Positions 1 through 9,394 of a stretch of DNA of 64,000 nucleotides are shown one piece after another (positions within the stretch are counted from its first letter, which is position 1; every line of letters starts with the position of its first letter). The notes beneath the pieces were generated by a model. The model was given only the letters and a program-made list of their open reading frames with translations, was not told the origin of the DNA and ran no database searches. A program made the position numbers and the translations under genes. This DNA is from DASQMT01 sp963835735 (lineage in GTDB: Bacteria > Actinomycetota > Thermoleophilia > Solirubrobacterales > Solirubrobacteraceae): positions 62,001-126,000 of the forward strand of contig CAWIGP010000009.1 in the NCBI GenBank assembly GCA_963835735.1. The letters are read 5' to 3'.

Positions 1-2
1 TC

Positions 3-332
3 GGCGTCGACCTGCTGCGGCGCGCCGGCGTCGCGGCCGCGGTCTGCTCGTCGCCCACCCGCTGGTTCGTCGGGATCCGCGACCCGCTCAGCACCGTGCT
101 GCTCGACGCGCAGCTCTCCGCCCACGCCGACCACCCGTGCCCGAGCCGCGTCCGCCGCCACTGCGCGCACGAGGTGGCGTTCTGCGTGCTGACCGGCCTG
201 GCCGAGCGCTTCGCCCACGCGGGCCGCCGCGGCCCGGCGCGCCTGGCGCTCGCCCTGCGGTTGGCGCTGCCGGTCGACGAGGCGGTCCGGGTCGCGCTGC
301 GGCGCGACCTCGACGCGTTCGGCCCGGCCTAG
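3..332 (+). CDS. 3' fragment of an unrecognised protein
   Basis: The frame is open from the left edge of the window to a TAG at 330-332, so only the last 109 codons are present and the start lies outside. The fragment is Ala/Leu/Arg-rich, looks mostly helical and has a Cys-containing stretch (CAHEVAFCVL). I recognise no family or motif. Its stop codon shares the tetranucleotide CTAG with the stop of the aminotransferase gene coming the other way. A frameshift could still hide part of the true C-terminus, since the neighbouring genes are shifted. Confidence 0.45.
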   Translation, partial: GVDLLRRAGVAAAVCSSPTRWFVGIRDPLSTVLLDAQLSAHADHPCPSRVRRHCAHEVAFCVLTGLAERFAHAGRRGPARLALALRLALPVDEAVRVALRRDLDAFGPA

Positions 333-1517
333 GCCCAGGCGGCGCGCAGGCGCGCGCAGGCCCTCGGCGATCTCGGCCGGCGGCGTGCGCCGTGAACGAG
401 AGCCGCAGCGTCGCGACGTCCGGCGGGCCGGCGAAGAACGGGTAGCCGGGCACGAACGCGACGTCGTGGCGCGAGCGCGCGGTCGAGCAGCTCGGCGGCG
501 TCCCAGCCGTCGGGCAGCCGCGCCCACACGAACATGCCGCCGTCCGGGCGGTTGTGGGTCGAGCCGGGCGGGAGCGCGTCGGCGAGCCCGTCGAGCAGCG
601 CGTCGCGGCGCGCGCCGTAGGCGCGCGCACAGCTCGGCCACGCGCGCGTCGAGGTCGATCGCCTCGAGCCAGCGCGCGGCGGCGGCCTGGTCGACGGTCG
701 AGGAGTGCAGGTCGGCCGCCTGCTTGGCGATCGTCAGCGGCCGGCGCAGCGGCTCGGGCGCGCGCACCCAGCCGATCCGCAGCCCCGGCGCGGCGATCTT
801 CGACAGCGTCGAGAGCGAGAGCACGCGCTCGTCGAGCGCGGCGAGCGGCGGCAGCGGCTCGCCGCGATAGCGCAGCTCGCCGTACGGGTCGTCCTCCAGC
901 AGCCAGAAGCCGGCGCGCGCGGGCGAGCGCGACGAGCGCCTCGCGCCGCTCCGCGCGGCAGCGTGCGCCCCGTCGGGTTCTGGAACGTCGGGATCGTGTA
1001 GAGCAGCCGCGCGCCGTGGCGCTCGGCGAGCGCCGCGGCGGCGTCCGGGTCGAGCCCGTCGTCGTCGCACGGCACCGGCACGACCGCGGCGCCGGCGAGC
1101 TGGAACGCCTGCAGCGCCGCGAGGTAGGACGGCTCCTCCACCAGCACGGTGTCGCCGGGCTCGAGCAGCACGGTGGCGATCAGCGTGAGCGCCTGCTGGG
1201 AGCCGCTGGTGATCAGCAGCTCGTCGGCGTGCGTCGGCAGCCCGCGCGCGGTCAGCCGCGCGGCGACCGCCGCGCGCAGCGCGGGGTCGCCCTCGGTGGT
1301 CGAGTACTGCAGCGTGCGGCCGACGACGGCGTCGTCCAGCGCGGCGGCGAACGCGGCGCGCGTGCCGGCCGCGTCGAACAGCTCGGGCGCGGGCAGGCCG
1401 CCGGCGAACGAGATCACGCCGGGGCGCTGCGTGAGCGCGAGGATCTCGCGCACCGGCGAGGACTGCACGCCGCGCAGCCGCGCGGCCAGCGGCGGCGTCG
1501 GCGCGCGCTCGACGTAC
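329..1517 (-). CDS. PLP-dependent class I/II aminotransferase (2-aminoadipate/KAT II-like), frameshifted
   Basis: Fold-type I aminotransferase of the LysN/MocR-domain group, transferring amino groups from amino acids to 2-oxo acids in the cytoplasm. The first ~200 residues are continuous: substrate-arm region (SFAGGLPAPELFD), TSGSQQAL, and the FQNPTGRT motif. Then the frame shifts. The PLP lysine segment (STLSKIAAPGLRIGW, near 800) and the C-terminal domain (MFVWARLPDGWDAAELL, then PGYPFFAG) appear in other frames, so at least two one-base indels are present. ATG at 1517 (MYVERAP) is chosen over a GTG at 1552. The gene follows the FMN reductase by 26 bp. Substrate is not determinable. Probably functional, with sequence errors. 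Confidence 0.75.
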
Positions 1518-1543
1518 ATCCGAGCGAGCCTAGCGAGCGCTGC

Positions 1544-2107
1544 GTCTAGCACGCAGAACGCCCGCCGGGCGATGCTCGCTCGATCAGCTCGGCGAGCAGG
1601 TCGGCGAGGACCAGCTCCTGCTCCTGGTCGGCCAGGCGGCCCTCGTCGGTGAACGCGTCGTCAGCCAGCCCGATCGGCAGCTCGCGGTCGATCGACCTGC
1701 GCGCCGATCGCGCCGAGCACCTTGCGCAGCTCGGCCTGCGCCCAGACCGCGCCGAACAGCCCGGTGCTGGCGCCGACGACCGCGACCGGCTTGCTGCGCA
1801 GCGGGCTGCTGGCCAGCGGACGCGAGAGCCAGTCGAGCGCGTTCTTGAGCTGGCCGGGGATCGAGTGGTTGTACTCCGGCGTGGAGAACAGCACCACGTC
1901 GGCCTCCTCGATCGCCGCGTCGAGCGAGCGCAGGATCCACGGGCGCGGCTCGCCGGTGTCGTCGTCGGCGTCGTACGGCGGCACGGCCTTCAGGCCCTCC
2001 CACAGCTCGAGCTCGACCCCGGGCGGCAGCAGCGCGGCCGCCGCCCGGAGGAGCTTGGTGTTGTGGGAGTCCCGGCGCAGGCTGCCGGAGATTCCCAGGA
2101 CCTTCAT
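1544..2107 (-). CDS. NADPH-dependent FMN reductase (flavodoxin-fold), one frameshift
   Basis: NAD(P)H:FMN/quinone reductase of the FMN_red family, a soluble flavodoxin-like oxidoreductase. The N-terminus MKVLGISGSLRRDSHN is the phosphate-binding GSLR loop; the PEYNHSIPGQLKNALDW motif near residue 78 is diagnostic. After GAIGAQV an extra G near 1693 shifts the frame; the downstream frame continues DRELPIGLADDAF and ends at 1544, giving ~187 residues, the usual family length. It starts 4 bp beyond the end of the YceI gene and probably forms an operon with it and the downstream aminotransferase. The YceI-reductase pairing and the operator array upstream suggest stress or electrophile control, which is inference. 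Confidence 0.8.
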
Positions 2108-2111
2108 TCAT

Positions 2112-2656
2112 CTACGCCTGGACGAGCTGGAGGTCGACGTGCAGGCGGACGTCGTTGGCGAGCGCGAGGCCGCCCTTGGGCAGCGGGTTGTTCCAGTTGA
2201 GGCCGAAGTGCGTGCGGTCGACGACGGCCTCGAGCGTGACGCCGACGCGCGTGTTGCCGAACGGGTCCTCGTGCGGCGGCGACGAGCGTCGCCGCGCGCC
2301 TCGATCGGGCGCGTGTCGCCCTTGATCGTCAGGTTGCCGTCGACGATCAGCTCGTCGCCGTCGACGCGCCAGCCGGTCGACTCGAACGTGATCTCGGGAT
2401 GGCGCTCGGTGTCGAAGAAGTCGGGGCTCTGAAGGTGGGCGTGGAAGTTCTCGTCCTTGACCACGATCGAGGTCGGGATCGACGGAGCCGGTGAGGCGCG
2501 GCTGGTCGCCGGTCGTGTCGAGCGGGCGTCGAAGCGCGTCGAACTCGGTACGGAACGTCGAGACCATGTACTTGATCGCGAACGCCGGCCGTCGAATGGC
2601 GTGGTGTCGAGCCCCCAGGTCGCGGCGGGCAGGTCCTGCTGGATGGCGGTGGTCAT
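2112..2656 (-). CDS. YceI-family protein (lipocalin-like isoprenoid-binding fold), frameshifted
   Basis: YceI proteins are small beta-barrel isoprenoid/lipid-binding proteins. Pieces in three frames give the full family order: WGLDTTPFDG, then KYMVSTFRTEFD, then SPDFFDTERHPEITFES, GNLTIKGDTRPIE, and DRTHFGLNWNNPLPKGG before the stop at 2112. Two or three one-base indels (near 2585, 2480 and 2285) explain the breaks. There is no signal peptide, so this is probably a cytoplasmic form as common in actinobacteria. A GGGGAG Shine-Dalgarno lies ~9 bp before ATG 2656. An array of three palindromes sits immediately upstream. Confidence 0.8.
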
Positions 2657-2688
2657 CGGTGTCTGCTCCCCATGTTGCGTCGTGCGTT

Positions 2689-2768
2689 CGGACCGGAGTC
2701 CGCTTACTATTCGTGAGCAGCAGTAGCGTGGCGGACCGTAGTCCGCAAGGGTAACCGGACCCGGTCCG
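2689..2768. promoter_or_regulatory. three CGGAC-N3/4-GTCCG palindromes (probable repressor operators)
   Basis: Three inverted repeats share CGGAC arms: 2690s copy CGGACCGGAGTCCG (2689-2702), second copy CGGACCGTAGTCCG (2732-2745), third copy CGGACCCGGTCCG (2756-2768). They fill the gap between the divergent-in-effect YceI start (2656) and the epimerase 3' end, so they should control the minus-strand YceI-reductase-aminotransferase run. No regulator gene is adjacent; an HxlR-type regulator lies at 19.6-20.0 kb. Dyad arrays like this are typical for TetR or HxlR/MarR repressors. The identity of the binder is inference. Confidence 0.6.
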
Positions 2769-2773
2769 AACTA

Positions 2774-3715
2774 TCAGGGCGGGCGTGACGAGCCCGCGCG
2801 CGAGGAGGTCGCGGAAGCGCGCGACGGCGTCGGCGACGCCCTGCCGCGAGCGGCGTGGCCCGCGCGTCCGCGTCGCCGGTGTCCGCCGGGAACGGGAGCT
2901 CGACGGGTTCGTAGGTGATCTCGGCGCCGGGCGCGGCCGCGGCGATCGCCTGCGATCAGCTCGTCGGTGTGGACGGTCGGGCCGCCGACGTCGCGCAGCT
3001 CGGCGCCGTCGCGGCGTCGCGCGCCGCCGCGACGAACGCCGCGGCGACGTCCGGGCGCGTACTGGAGCTGGTAGGCGCCGCCGAACGGCAGCTTGTACGG
3101 GCGGCCCGCGGCGGCGGCGAGCATCGCGCTCGTCGGCGCGGACGTCAGGCCCTGGTCGCGGCCCGGCCCGTACACGGTGTGCGGTCGCAGACCGACGCTC
3201 GCGACCCCGCGCTCGGCCGCGTAGACCGTCGCCGTGCCCTCGTTGGCGCGCTTGTAGACGCCGTAGAGCGTGCTCGGGACGCCCTGCATCGCGGCGCCGG
3301 TCGTCGCCTCGTCGAGCGCGTCGTAGGCCGCGACAGACGAGGCGTAGACGACCGGCCCCATGCGGTCGGCGCGCCGGGCGACCGCCTCGAACACGTTGAC
3401 GGTGCCGACCACGTTGACGCGCGCGCCGAGCGGCGGGTCGGCGCGGCAGAACGGGACCTGGAGCGCGGCGAGGTGGATCACGTGCGTGATCGCGTGCTCG
3501 TCGAGCGTGCGCTCGAGCGCGTCGAGGTCGGTGATGTCGCCGCGCACGCGGGTGACCGCGCCGAGCTCGTCCTCGATCGAGCACCAGCCGCAGCCGGTGG
3601 TCGTCGTCGGACGCGTCGAGCGCGACGACCGGCGTACGCCTCGCGCGATCAGCTGCGCGACCGTCCACGCGCCGATGCAGCCGTTCGCGCCCGTGACCAG
3701 GAACCGGTCTGGCAT
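2774..3715 (-). CDS. NAD-dependent epimerase/dehydratase (extended SDR), frameshifted
   Basis: Extended short-chain dehydrogenase acting on a nucleotide sugar or similar substrate. ATG 3715 gives MPDRFLVTGANGCIGAW with the TGxxGxxG NAD site. Downstream: GDITDLDALERTL, HVIHLAALQVP, a Ser of the catalytic triad in VVYASSVAAYD, the YxxxK pair in YGVYKRANE, and RPHTVYGPGRDQG. The stretch after ARGV and the last third are read in other frames, so there are at least three indels; the C-terminus RFRDLLARGLVTP is in a different frame from the stop used at 2774. Divergent from the carboxylase, with 36 bp between starts. Specific substrate unknown. Confidence 0.75.
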   Translation of the reverse strand: MPDRFLVTGANGCIGAWTVAQLIARGVRRSSRSTRPTTTTGCGWCSIEDELGAVTRVRGDITDLDALERTLDEHAITHVIHLAALQVPFCRADPPLGARVNVVGTVNVFEAVARRADRMGPVVYASSVAAYDALDEATTGAAMQGVPSTLYGVYKRANEGTATVYAAERGVASVGLRPHTVYGPGRDQGLTSAPTSAMLAAAAGRPYKLPFGGAYQLQYAPGRRRGVRRGGARRRDGAELRDVGGPTVHTDELIAGDRRGRARRRDHLRTRRAPVPGGHRRRGRAGHAARGRASPTPSRASATSSRAGSSRPP

Positions 3716-3751
3716 CGCGGGAGCGTATCCGCGGATACCATCCCGCGCCGC

Positions 3752-5509
3752 ATGTTCTCCAAGGTCCTCGTCGCCAACCGCGGGGAGATCGCGGTGCGCG
3801 TGATCCGCGCGCTCGACGAGCTCGGCATCGCGTCCGTCGCCGTCTACTCGGAGGCCGACCGCGACGCGCAGCACGTCCAGCGCGCGGGCGAGGCGTACCT
3901 GCTCGGCCCCGGGCCCGCGGCGCAGTCCTACCTGGTCGTCGACAAGCTGCTCGAGGTGATCGAGCGGTCGGGGGCCGAGGCGGTGCACCCCGGCTACGGC
4001 TTCCTGGCCGAGAACGCGGCGTTCGCGCGCCGGCTCGAGGAGGCCGGCATCACGTTCATCGGGCCGCCGGCGTCGGCGATCGAGGCGATGGGCTCCAAGA
4101 CGCGGGCGCGCGAGCTGATGCAGGCCGCCGGGGTGCCGATCGTCCCGGGCACGACCGAGGCCGTGGAGAGCGTCGACGCCGCCGCGCAGATCGCCGAGGA
4201 GATCGGCTACCCGATCGCGGTCAAGGCCGCCGGCGGCGGCGGCGGCAAGGGCTTCCGCGTCGCGCTCGAGCCCGACAAGCTCGCCGACGCGTTCGAGGGC
4301 GCCGCGCGCGAGGGCGAGAAGTTCTTCTCCGACCCGACCGTCTACCTCGAGCGCTACCTGCCCGACCCGCGCCACGTCGAGGTGCAGGTGCTGGCCGACT
4401 CCCACGGCGCGGTGATCCACCTCGGCGAGCGCGACTGCTCGATCCAGCGCCGCCACCAGAAGCTGATCGAGGAGTCGCCGGCGCCGATGGTCGACGAGGC
4501 GCTGCGCGAGCGGATCGGCGCGATCGCGACCGAGGCGGCGCGCGCGGTCGGCTACCGCAGCGCCGGCACGATCGAGGGCCTGCTCCAGGACGGCGAGTAC
4601 TACTTCCTCGAGATGAACACGCGCGTGCAGGTCGAGCACTGCGTGACCGAGGCGACGACCGGCATCGACATCGTGCGCGAGCAGATCCGGATCGCCGCGG
4701 GCGAGCCGCTGTCGGTCGGCCAGGACGAGGTCGTGCTGCGCGGGCACGCGATCGAGTGCCGCATCAACGCCGAGGACGCGTCGAAGAACTTCGCGCCCGC
4801 TCCGGGCACGGTGACCGCGCTACCGCGAGCCGTCGGGCCCGGGCGTGCGCGTGGACTCGGGCGTGCTGGCCGGTTCGGAGATCACGCCGCTGTACGACCC
4901 GATGGTCGCGAAGCTGATCGTGTGGGACGTCGACCGCGAGGCGGCCACGCGGCGGATGGCGCGAGCGCTGGAGGAGTTCGAGATCGACGGCGTCCGCACG
5001 CTGATCCCGTTCCACAAGGCGATCATGGCGTCGGGGCAGTGGGCGCGGGCGGAGACGTGCCGCGACCTGATCGAGGATCGCGCCTGGTTGCGTCGCTGGC
5101 GTTCGAGGTCGCGCCCTCGAACGGCGGCAGTGAGGAGGAGCCCGAGGCGATCGAGCGGACCTACACGGTCGAGGTGTCAGGGAAGCGGTTCGACGTGCGC
5201 GTGCTGGCGACGCGCGGGCGGCGAGAATTCGGCCCGCCCCGGCCAAACCGCGCCGGGCGGCTCGGTCCGCGAGCGGCGGCGGGGGCGGGGGCGGCGACAC
5301 GCTCGCCTCGCCGCTGCAGGGCAACGTCTTCAAGGTGCTGGTCGAGCAGGGCGCGACGGTCGAGGAGGGCGCGCTCGTCTGCATCATCGAGGCGATGAAG
5401 ATGGAGAACGAGATCACCGCCCACAAGGCGGGCGTGGTCGCCGAGCTGCCGATCACCGAGGGAGCGCGCCGTCAGCGTCGGCGCCACCCTCGCGGTCATC
5501 AAGTCGTAA
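3752..5509 (+). CDS. biotin carboxylase-BCCP fusion (acyl-CoA carboxylase alpha chain), frameshifted
   Basis: Carboxylates biotin with ATP and bicarbonate for an acetyl-/propionyl-type acyl-CoA carboxylase. MFSKVLVANRGEIAVRVIRA is the classic N-terminus; ATP-grasp loop GGGGGKGF near residue 165; EMNTRVQVEHCVTE near 290; biotin carboxylase C-domain; linker; biotinyl domain with EAMKMENE (biotin Lys) near the end and stop TAA at 5507. Four one-base shifts are visible (near 4823, 5090, 5230 and 5475), each followed by the expected family sequence. Length after repair (~585 aa) fits actinobacterial AccA-type alpha chains. No beta chain gene is in the window. Confidence 0.85.
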
Positions 5510-5565
5510 GACCATCCTCACCGCCGCGTGTACGACCGTGAGGATGCGTTCGCCACTGCCGGCCG

Positions 5566-6637
5566 CTACGTCGTCGCCCCGTACGGCCGCGGCCCGGCCG
5601 GGAGCGTCGCGCCGAAGGTGTCGAGGATCGTCTCGATCGGCGTGTAGCACCCTTCGCCGTGAGCGATGGGCGGCAGGTTCGCGCGCGAGCCCTTCACGAT
5701 GCCGACGGCCTCGACGGCGCCGCCGGACGGCGCCGTGTACACCGGCCCGCCGCTGTCGCCCGCCTTGAAGTCGAGGTCCGTGCACACGAGGCGGCGCCGG
5801 CCGCCCTTGTACTTGCGCTTCGTGATCTTCCCGCAGCGCTCCTCGCCGGTCGTGCGGCCCGTGAAGCACACGCGCAGGCCGTTGCGCTGGGCCGAGGTCC
5901 GGCGCCAGCCGGTGACCGTCCACGGCAGCTTCGATCCCCGCTGCACGGCCTGGTTGACCGGGGTGTAGTCGATCGGGAACGCCAGCGCGTCCGGCCCCTT
6001 CCCGCGATCTGCGTTCCAGGCGATCCCACCGAGCGTCCGCCGCGGAGGCGAGTTCTGGCCGCGCACTCGCACTGCGATCTCCGAGCGCTCGGCGCAGTGC
6101 CCGCGCGCTCACGCCGTACAGCCGGCCGCGTTTGCGCACCACCCACGACATCGTGCAGAGCCTCGCCTTGTTGCCGTGGACGAAGTTCAGGTGCTGACCG
6201 GCGCGCAGGATCGAGCGGTCCACGCGCAGTGGCGGCAGCATCACGAAGCTGAGCGAGGTCGCGGGCGCGGCCGTCGCGTAGACGTTGAGGATCCGCTGCC
6301 CGCGCAGCGTCCCCTCGTCCGCGGCGCGGATCCGCAGCGGTCCGGCGCGGATCAGCTCGGCGGACCCCGCCAGCCGGTCGGCCGTATCCGCGGCGGTGAG
6401 CGTCCGGGCCAGGATGTACCTGGCCTGGTCGCACGTCATCCCCTTGACCTCGATCATCGCGGCCATACCGGCGGTGAGCGGGCCGGCGGGCAGTGGAGCG
6501 GAGGGGTCGGAACGGGTGAAGCCGTCGCCCGCCGTCAGGATGCCGCAGGACGTCGCCTGCGGCGGGTCACCAACGGCAGGGGCGGCGAGTACGAGCGCGA
6601 GGGCCGCGGTGAGCGGCAGCAGTTGCAAGCGGCGCAT
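5566..6637 (-). CDS. secreted trypsin-like (S1-fold) protein, frameshifted
   Basis: ATG 6637 opens with an export signal (MRRLQLLPLTAALALVLAAP, cleavage near AVG). The N-terminal half has no recognised domain. The C-terminal half carries the S1 serine motif AGDSGGPVY near 5760 and a paired-Cys pattern (CFTGRTTGEERC). The two halves are joined by a frameshift near 6080. I do not see a clear His motif of the TAAHC type, so it may be a catalytically impaired relative, or the His region may lie in the shifted stretch. Acts outside the membrane if exported. It is convergent with the carboxylase gene, with a 56-bp gap. Confidence 0.65.
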
Positions 6638-6694
6638 CGATCGGTGCCAACACTGCTGCGGCGGCACGAGTTGCGGTCCCTGCGCGAACCGCGC

Positions 6695-7493
6695 TCACCG
6701 CGGAGGAGTTTGACTCCTGCTAGTTCGTGCAACGTTCTCGGCGTGGATCCTCCGCTGCTCGGCCGTGCGCCGCAAGCGCGGCAGCTTCGCCGCCTCCCCC
6801 TGCTCCATCAGCGCCTCGAGGTACTCGCGGTCCTCGCGCAGGATCGCGGCCGCCTGGGCGCTCTCGATCGGCCGCGCCGTGGCCCGGCACCACGTGCGAC
6901 GCGCGCTCCACCAGCGGCTCGAGCCGGTCGAGCGTCGCCAGGTACGCCGAGACCGAGCCGGACGCCGAGATCGACGGGATCTCGACCGGCGAGATGTAGT
7001 CCCCGCACACGAGCACCGACGCCCACGGCACCCAAACCGCCATCCCGTCCAGCGTGTGCCCGTCGGCGGGATGCAGCTCGAGCTCGCGCTCGCCGATCGC
7101 GCAGTGCCCCGGCACCGGCAGCGCCTGCGGGTGCGCGAGCACTAGCGGAGCCGGGCGCTCGACGTAGTACTCCTCGTCGAAGTCCCGCAGCTCCCGCTGT
7201 GCCGCGCCCGGCTCATCCCGCAGCCGCGCGGCGCTCGACTCCGCCAGCCCGAGCGGCGCGTCGCCGAACGCGTAGCGGCCGAGCAGGTGATCCCAGTCCG
7301 CGTGCGTTGCCAGGCAGCCGACGACGCGGAACTCCGCCTGCGCCGCCACCGCCGGCAGCAGCTCGAGCTCGTCCGGCAGCACCGGCGAGTCGATGCAGAA
7401 CGCCTCCTGCCCGGAGCGCACCAGCGTGCACGTCGTCTGCCAGACCCGCGACGTGACCACGACGACGTCGGGATGCAGCCCGACGGCCTTCAC
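6695..7493 (-). CDS. metallo-beta-lactamase-fold hydrolase, C-terminal frameshift
   Basis: Zinc-dependent MBL-superfamily hydrolase. Metal motifs appear in order: THADWDH (HxDxDH) near residue 65, PADGHTLDG (His) near 145, CGDY (bridging Asp) near 165, and VPGHG near 205. After this the frame shifts near 6885; the new frame runs through a helical tail (ESAQAAAILREDREYLEAL) to a stop at 6695. It starts 3 bp after the end of the HAD gene, so the two are cotranscribed. Substrate cannot be told; glyoxalase II-like or arylsulfatase-like roles are possible. Confidence 0.75.
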
Positions 7494-7496
7494 TGC

Positions 7497-8177
7497 TTAG
7501 GCGGCGCCGAGCAGCTTGGCCGCCTCGAGGAGGGTCTTGACCTCCGCGGTCGGCTTCTTCTGGCTCGAGTCGAGCGTCTCCCTCGAGCGGTTGACCCAGA
7601 TCACCGGGACCTTGGCCTTGAGGCACGGCTCGACGTCGTAGTAGTAGCTGGACGCCACGTGCACCCAGCCCTTCTTGCCGCCGATCCGCCGCTCGGCCTC
7701 CTTGAAGTGCGCGGGGTCCGGCTTGTAGGAGCGGACCTGCTGAGCGGTCACGACGAGGTCGAAGTCGACCTTGAAGTGCCGCCGCGTCTCGCCGAGCAGC
7801 TTGTCGTCGACGTTGGAGATCAGGCCGACCTCGAACTTCTTCGCGAAGCGGTCGAGCTGCGTGTTGGTCTCCTTGAACGGCGGCCAGCGCTTGACCGAGT
7901 CGGGCAGGAACCCCGAGCGCGACGGCTCGAGCGGCCAGCCGAGCTGCTTGGAGATCTGGACGGCGGTGCGGCGCAGCACCTCGGCGTAGAGCTCGTAGGA
8001 CCCGCCCTTGATCTCCTGCTGGGTCTGCATGAAGAGCGGGATCAGCTCGTCGCGCGAGAGGGTGTAGCCGTCCTTGTCGGCTTCCTTGGCGAATGCGTCG
8101 TAGACACCCGTCTCCCAGTCGATCAGGGTGCCGTAGACGTCGAACGTGACGTAGGTGACTTCCTTGGGGAGCGGCAT
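7497..8177 (-). CDS. HAD-superfamily hydrolase (2-haloacid dehalogenase-like, subclass IA)
   Basis: Intact 226-residue gene. Motif I DVYGTL with nucleophile Asp at ~13, motif II SNVDD near 120 (Ser/Thr position), Lys in RSYKPDP near 150, and acidic motif in YYYDVEPC. The cap-domain arrangement matches type II haloacid dehalogenases and related phosphatases. It removes halide or phosphate through an aspartyl ester. It heads a two-gene unit with the MBL-fold hydrolase (3-bp gap). It is divergent from sucC across a 76-bp promoter region. Whether it is a true dehalogenase or a phosphatase cannot be decided from sequence alone. Confidence 0.85.
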   Translation of the reverse strand: MPLPKEVTYVTFDVYGTLIDWETGVYDAFAKEADKDGYTLSRDELIPLFMQTQQEIKGGSYELYAEVLRRTAVQISKQLGWPLEPSRSGFLPDSVKRWPPFKETNTQLDRFAKKFEVGLISNVDDKLLGETRRHFKVDFDLVVTAQQVRSYKPDPAHFKEAERRIGGKKGWVHVASSYYYDVEPCLKAKVPVIWVNRSRETLDSSQKKPTAEVKTLLEAAKLLGAA

Positions 8178-8189
8178 AGGCGACGGAGC

Positions 8190-8211
8190 ATTGTGACAGC
8201 GCCTTCACAAT
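8190..8211. promoter_or_regulatory. inverted repeat ATTGTGA-N8-TCACAAT between HAD gene and sucC
   Basis: A perfect 7-bp inverted repeat, arms at 8190-8196 and 8205-8211, lies in the divergent promoter region. It resembles a CRP/FNR-family half-site pair (TGTGA...TCACA) but the spacer is 8 rather than the usual 6, so the binder is uncertain. Its position 43 bp before the sucC ATG fits control of the succinyl-CoA synthetase run. Confidence 0.4.
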
Positions 8212-8253
8212 GGCGCTTCGGCGGCCGGACAACGGTTAGAGTCCGCCCCGCCT

Positions 8254-9394
8254 ATGGACCTCCTCGAATATCAGGGCAAGCAGCTCTTCGCCCGCCACGG
8301 CGTGCCCGTGCCGAAAGGCGCGCCCGCCACCACCGTCGAGCAGGCGGCCGCCGCCGCCGACGAGCTCGGCTATCCGTGCGTCATCAAGGCGCAGGTCCTG
8401 ATCGGCGGCCGCGGCAAGGCCGGCGGGATCAAGCTCGCCAACGACCGCGCCGAGGCCGAGGAGCACGCGCGCGCGATCCTCGGCATGGACATCCGCGGGT
8501 TCACCGTGCACGAGGTGTGGGTCGAGCAGGCGTCGGACATCGCGACCGAGTACTACGCGTCGATCGTCTTCGACCGCTCGGCGAAGCGTCCGCTCGTGAT
8601 GCTCTCCACGCAGGGCGGGATGGACATCGAGGAGGTCGCCGAGCGCGACCCGGCCGCGATCGCGAAGCTGCACGTCGACCCGCTGCTCGGCTTCCAGGAC
8701 TTCCACGCGCGCCGGCTCGCGTTCGACGCGCGGCGTCGACGCCGACGTGATCCGCGGCGTCGGCGCGCTGCTGTCCAAGCTCTACGCCGCGTTCGTCGCC
8801 GAGGAGGCGCTGCTCGTCGAGGTCAACCCGATGATCGTCACCGGCGACCGCTCGGTCGTCGCGCTCGACGCGAAGGTGACGCTCGACGACAACGCGCTGT
8901 TCCGCCATCCGGCCAACGCCGAGCTGCGCGACGTCTCGGGCGAGGACCCGCAGGAGCGGATGGCGCGCGAGCGCGGGCTGACCTACGTCAAGCTCGACGG
9001 CAACGTCGGCATCCTCGGCAACGGCGCCGGGCTCGTGATGAGCACGCTCGACGTCGTCGCCCAGGCGGGCGGCTCGCCGGCGAACTTCCTCGACGCGGGC
9101 GGCGGCGCCAAGGCGGAGGAGATCACCAGCGCCGTCGAGGTGATCCTCTCCAACGAGAACGTCTCGGCCGTGCTGTTCAACATCTTCGGCGGCATCACGC
9201 GCTGCGACGAGGTCGCGCGCGGGCTGATCGAGGCGTTCGAGCAGATCAAGCCCGACGTGCCGTTCGTCGTACGGCTCGACGGGACCAACGACAAGGAGGG
9301 CCGCGCGCTGCTCGCCGAGGCGGACCTCCCGAACGTGCACACGGAGGCCACCATGCTGGGCGCCGCCAAGAAGGTCGTGGAGCTGGCCGGATGA
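8254..9394 (+). CDS. sucC: succinyl-CoA synthetase beta subunit, one frameshift
   Basis: TCA-cycle enzyme subunit that grasps ATP/GTP and couples succinyl-CoA to nucleotide phosphorylation with SucD. N-terminus MDLLEYQGKQLFARHGVPVP and the ATP-grasp loop IKAQVLIGGRGKAGG are diagnostic; LVEVNPMIV, GNGAGLVMSTLD and NIFGGITRC follow in the C-terminal domain. An extra base after a GCG codon near 8733 moves the second half to another frame; repaired length (~380 aa) is normal. The TGA overlaps the sucD ATG (ATGA), so the two are translationally coupled. Confidence 0.93.
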
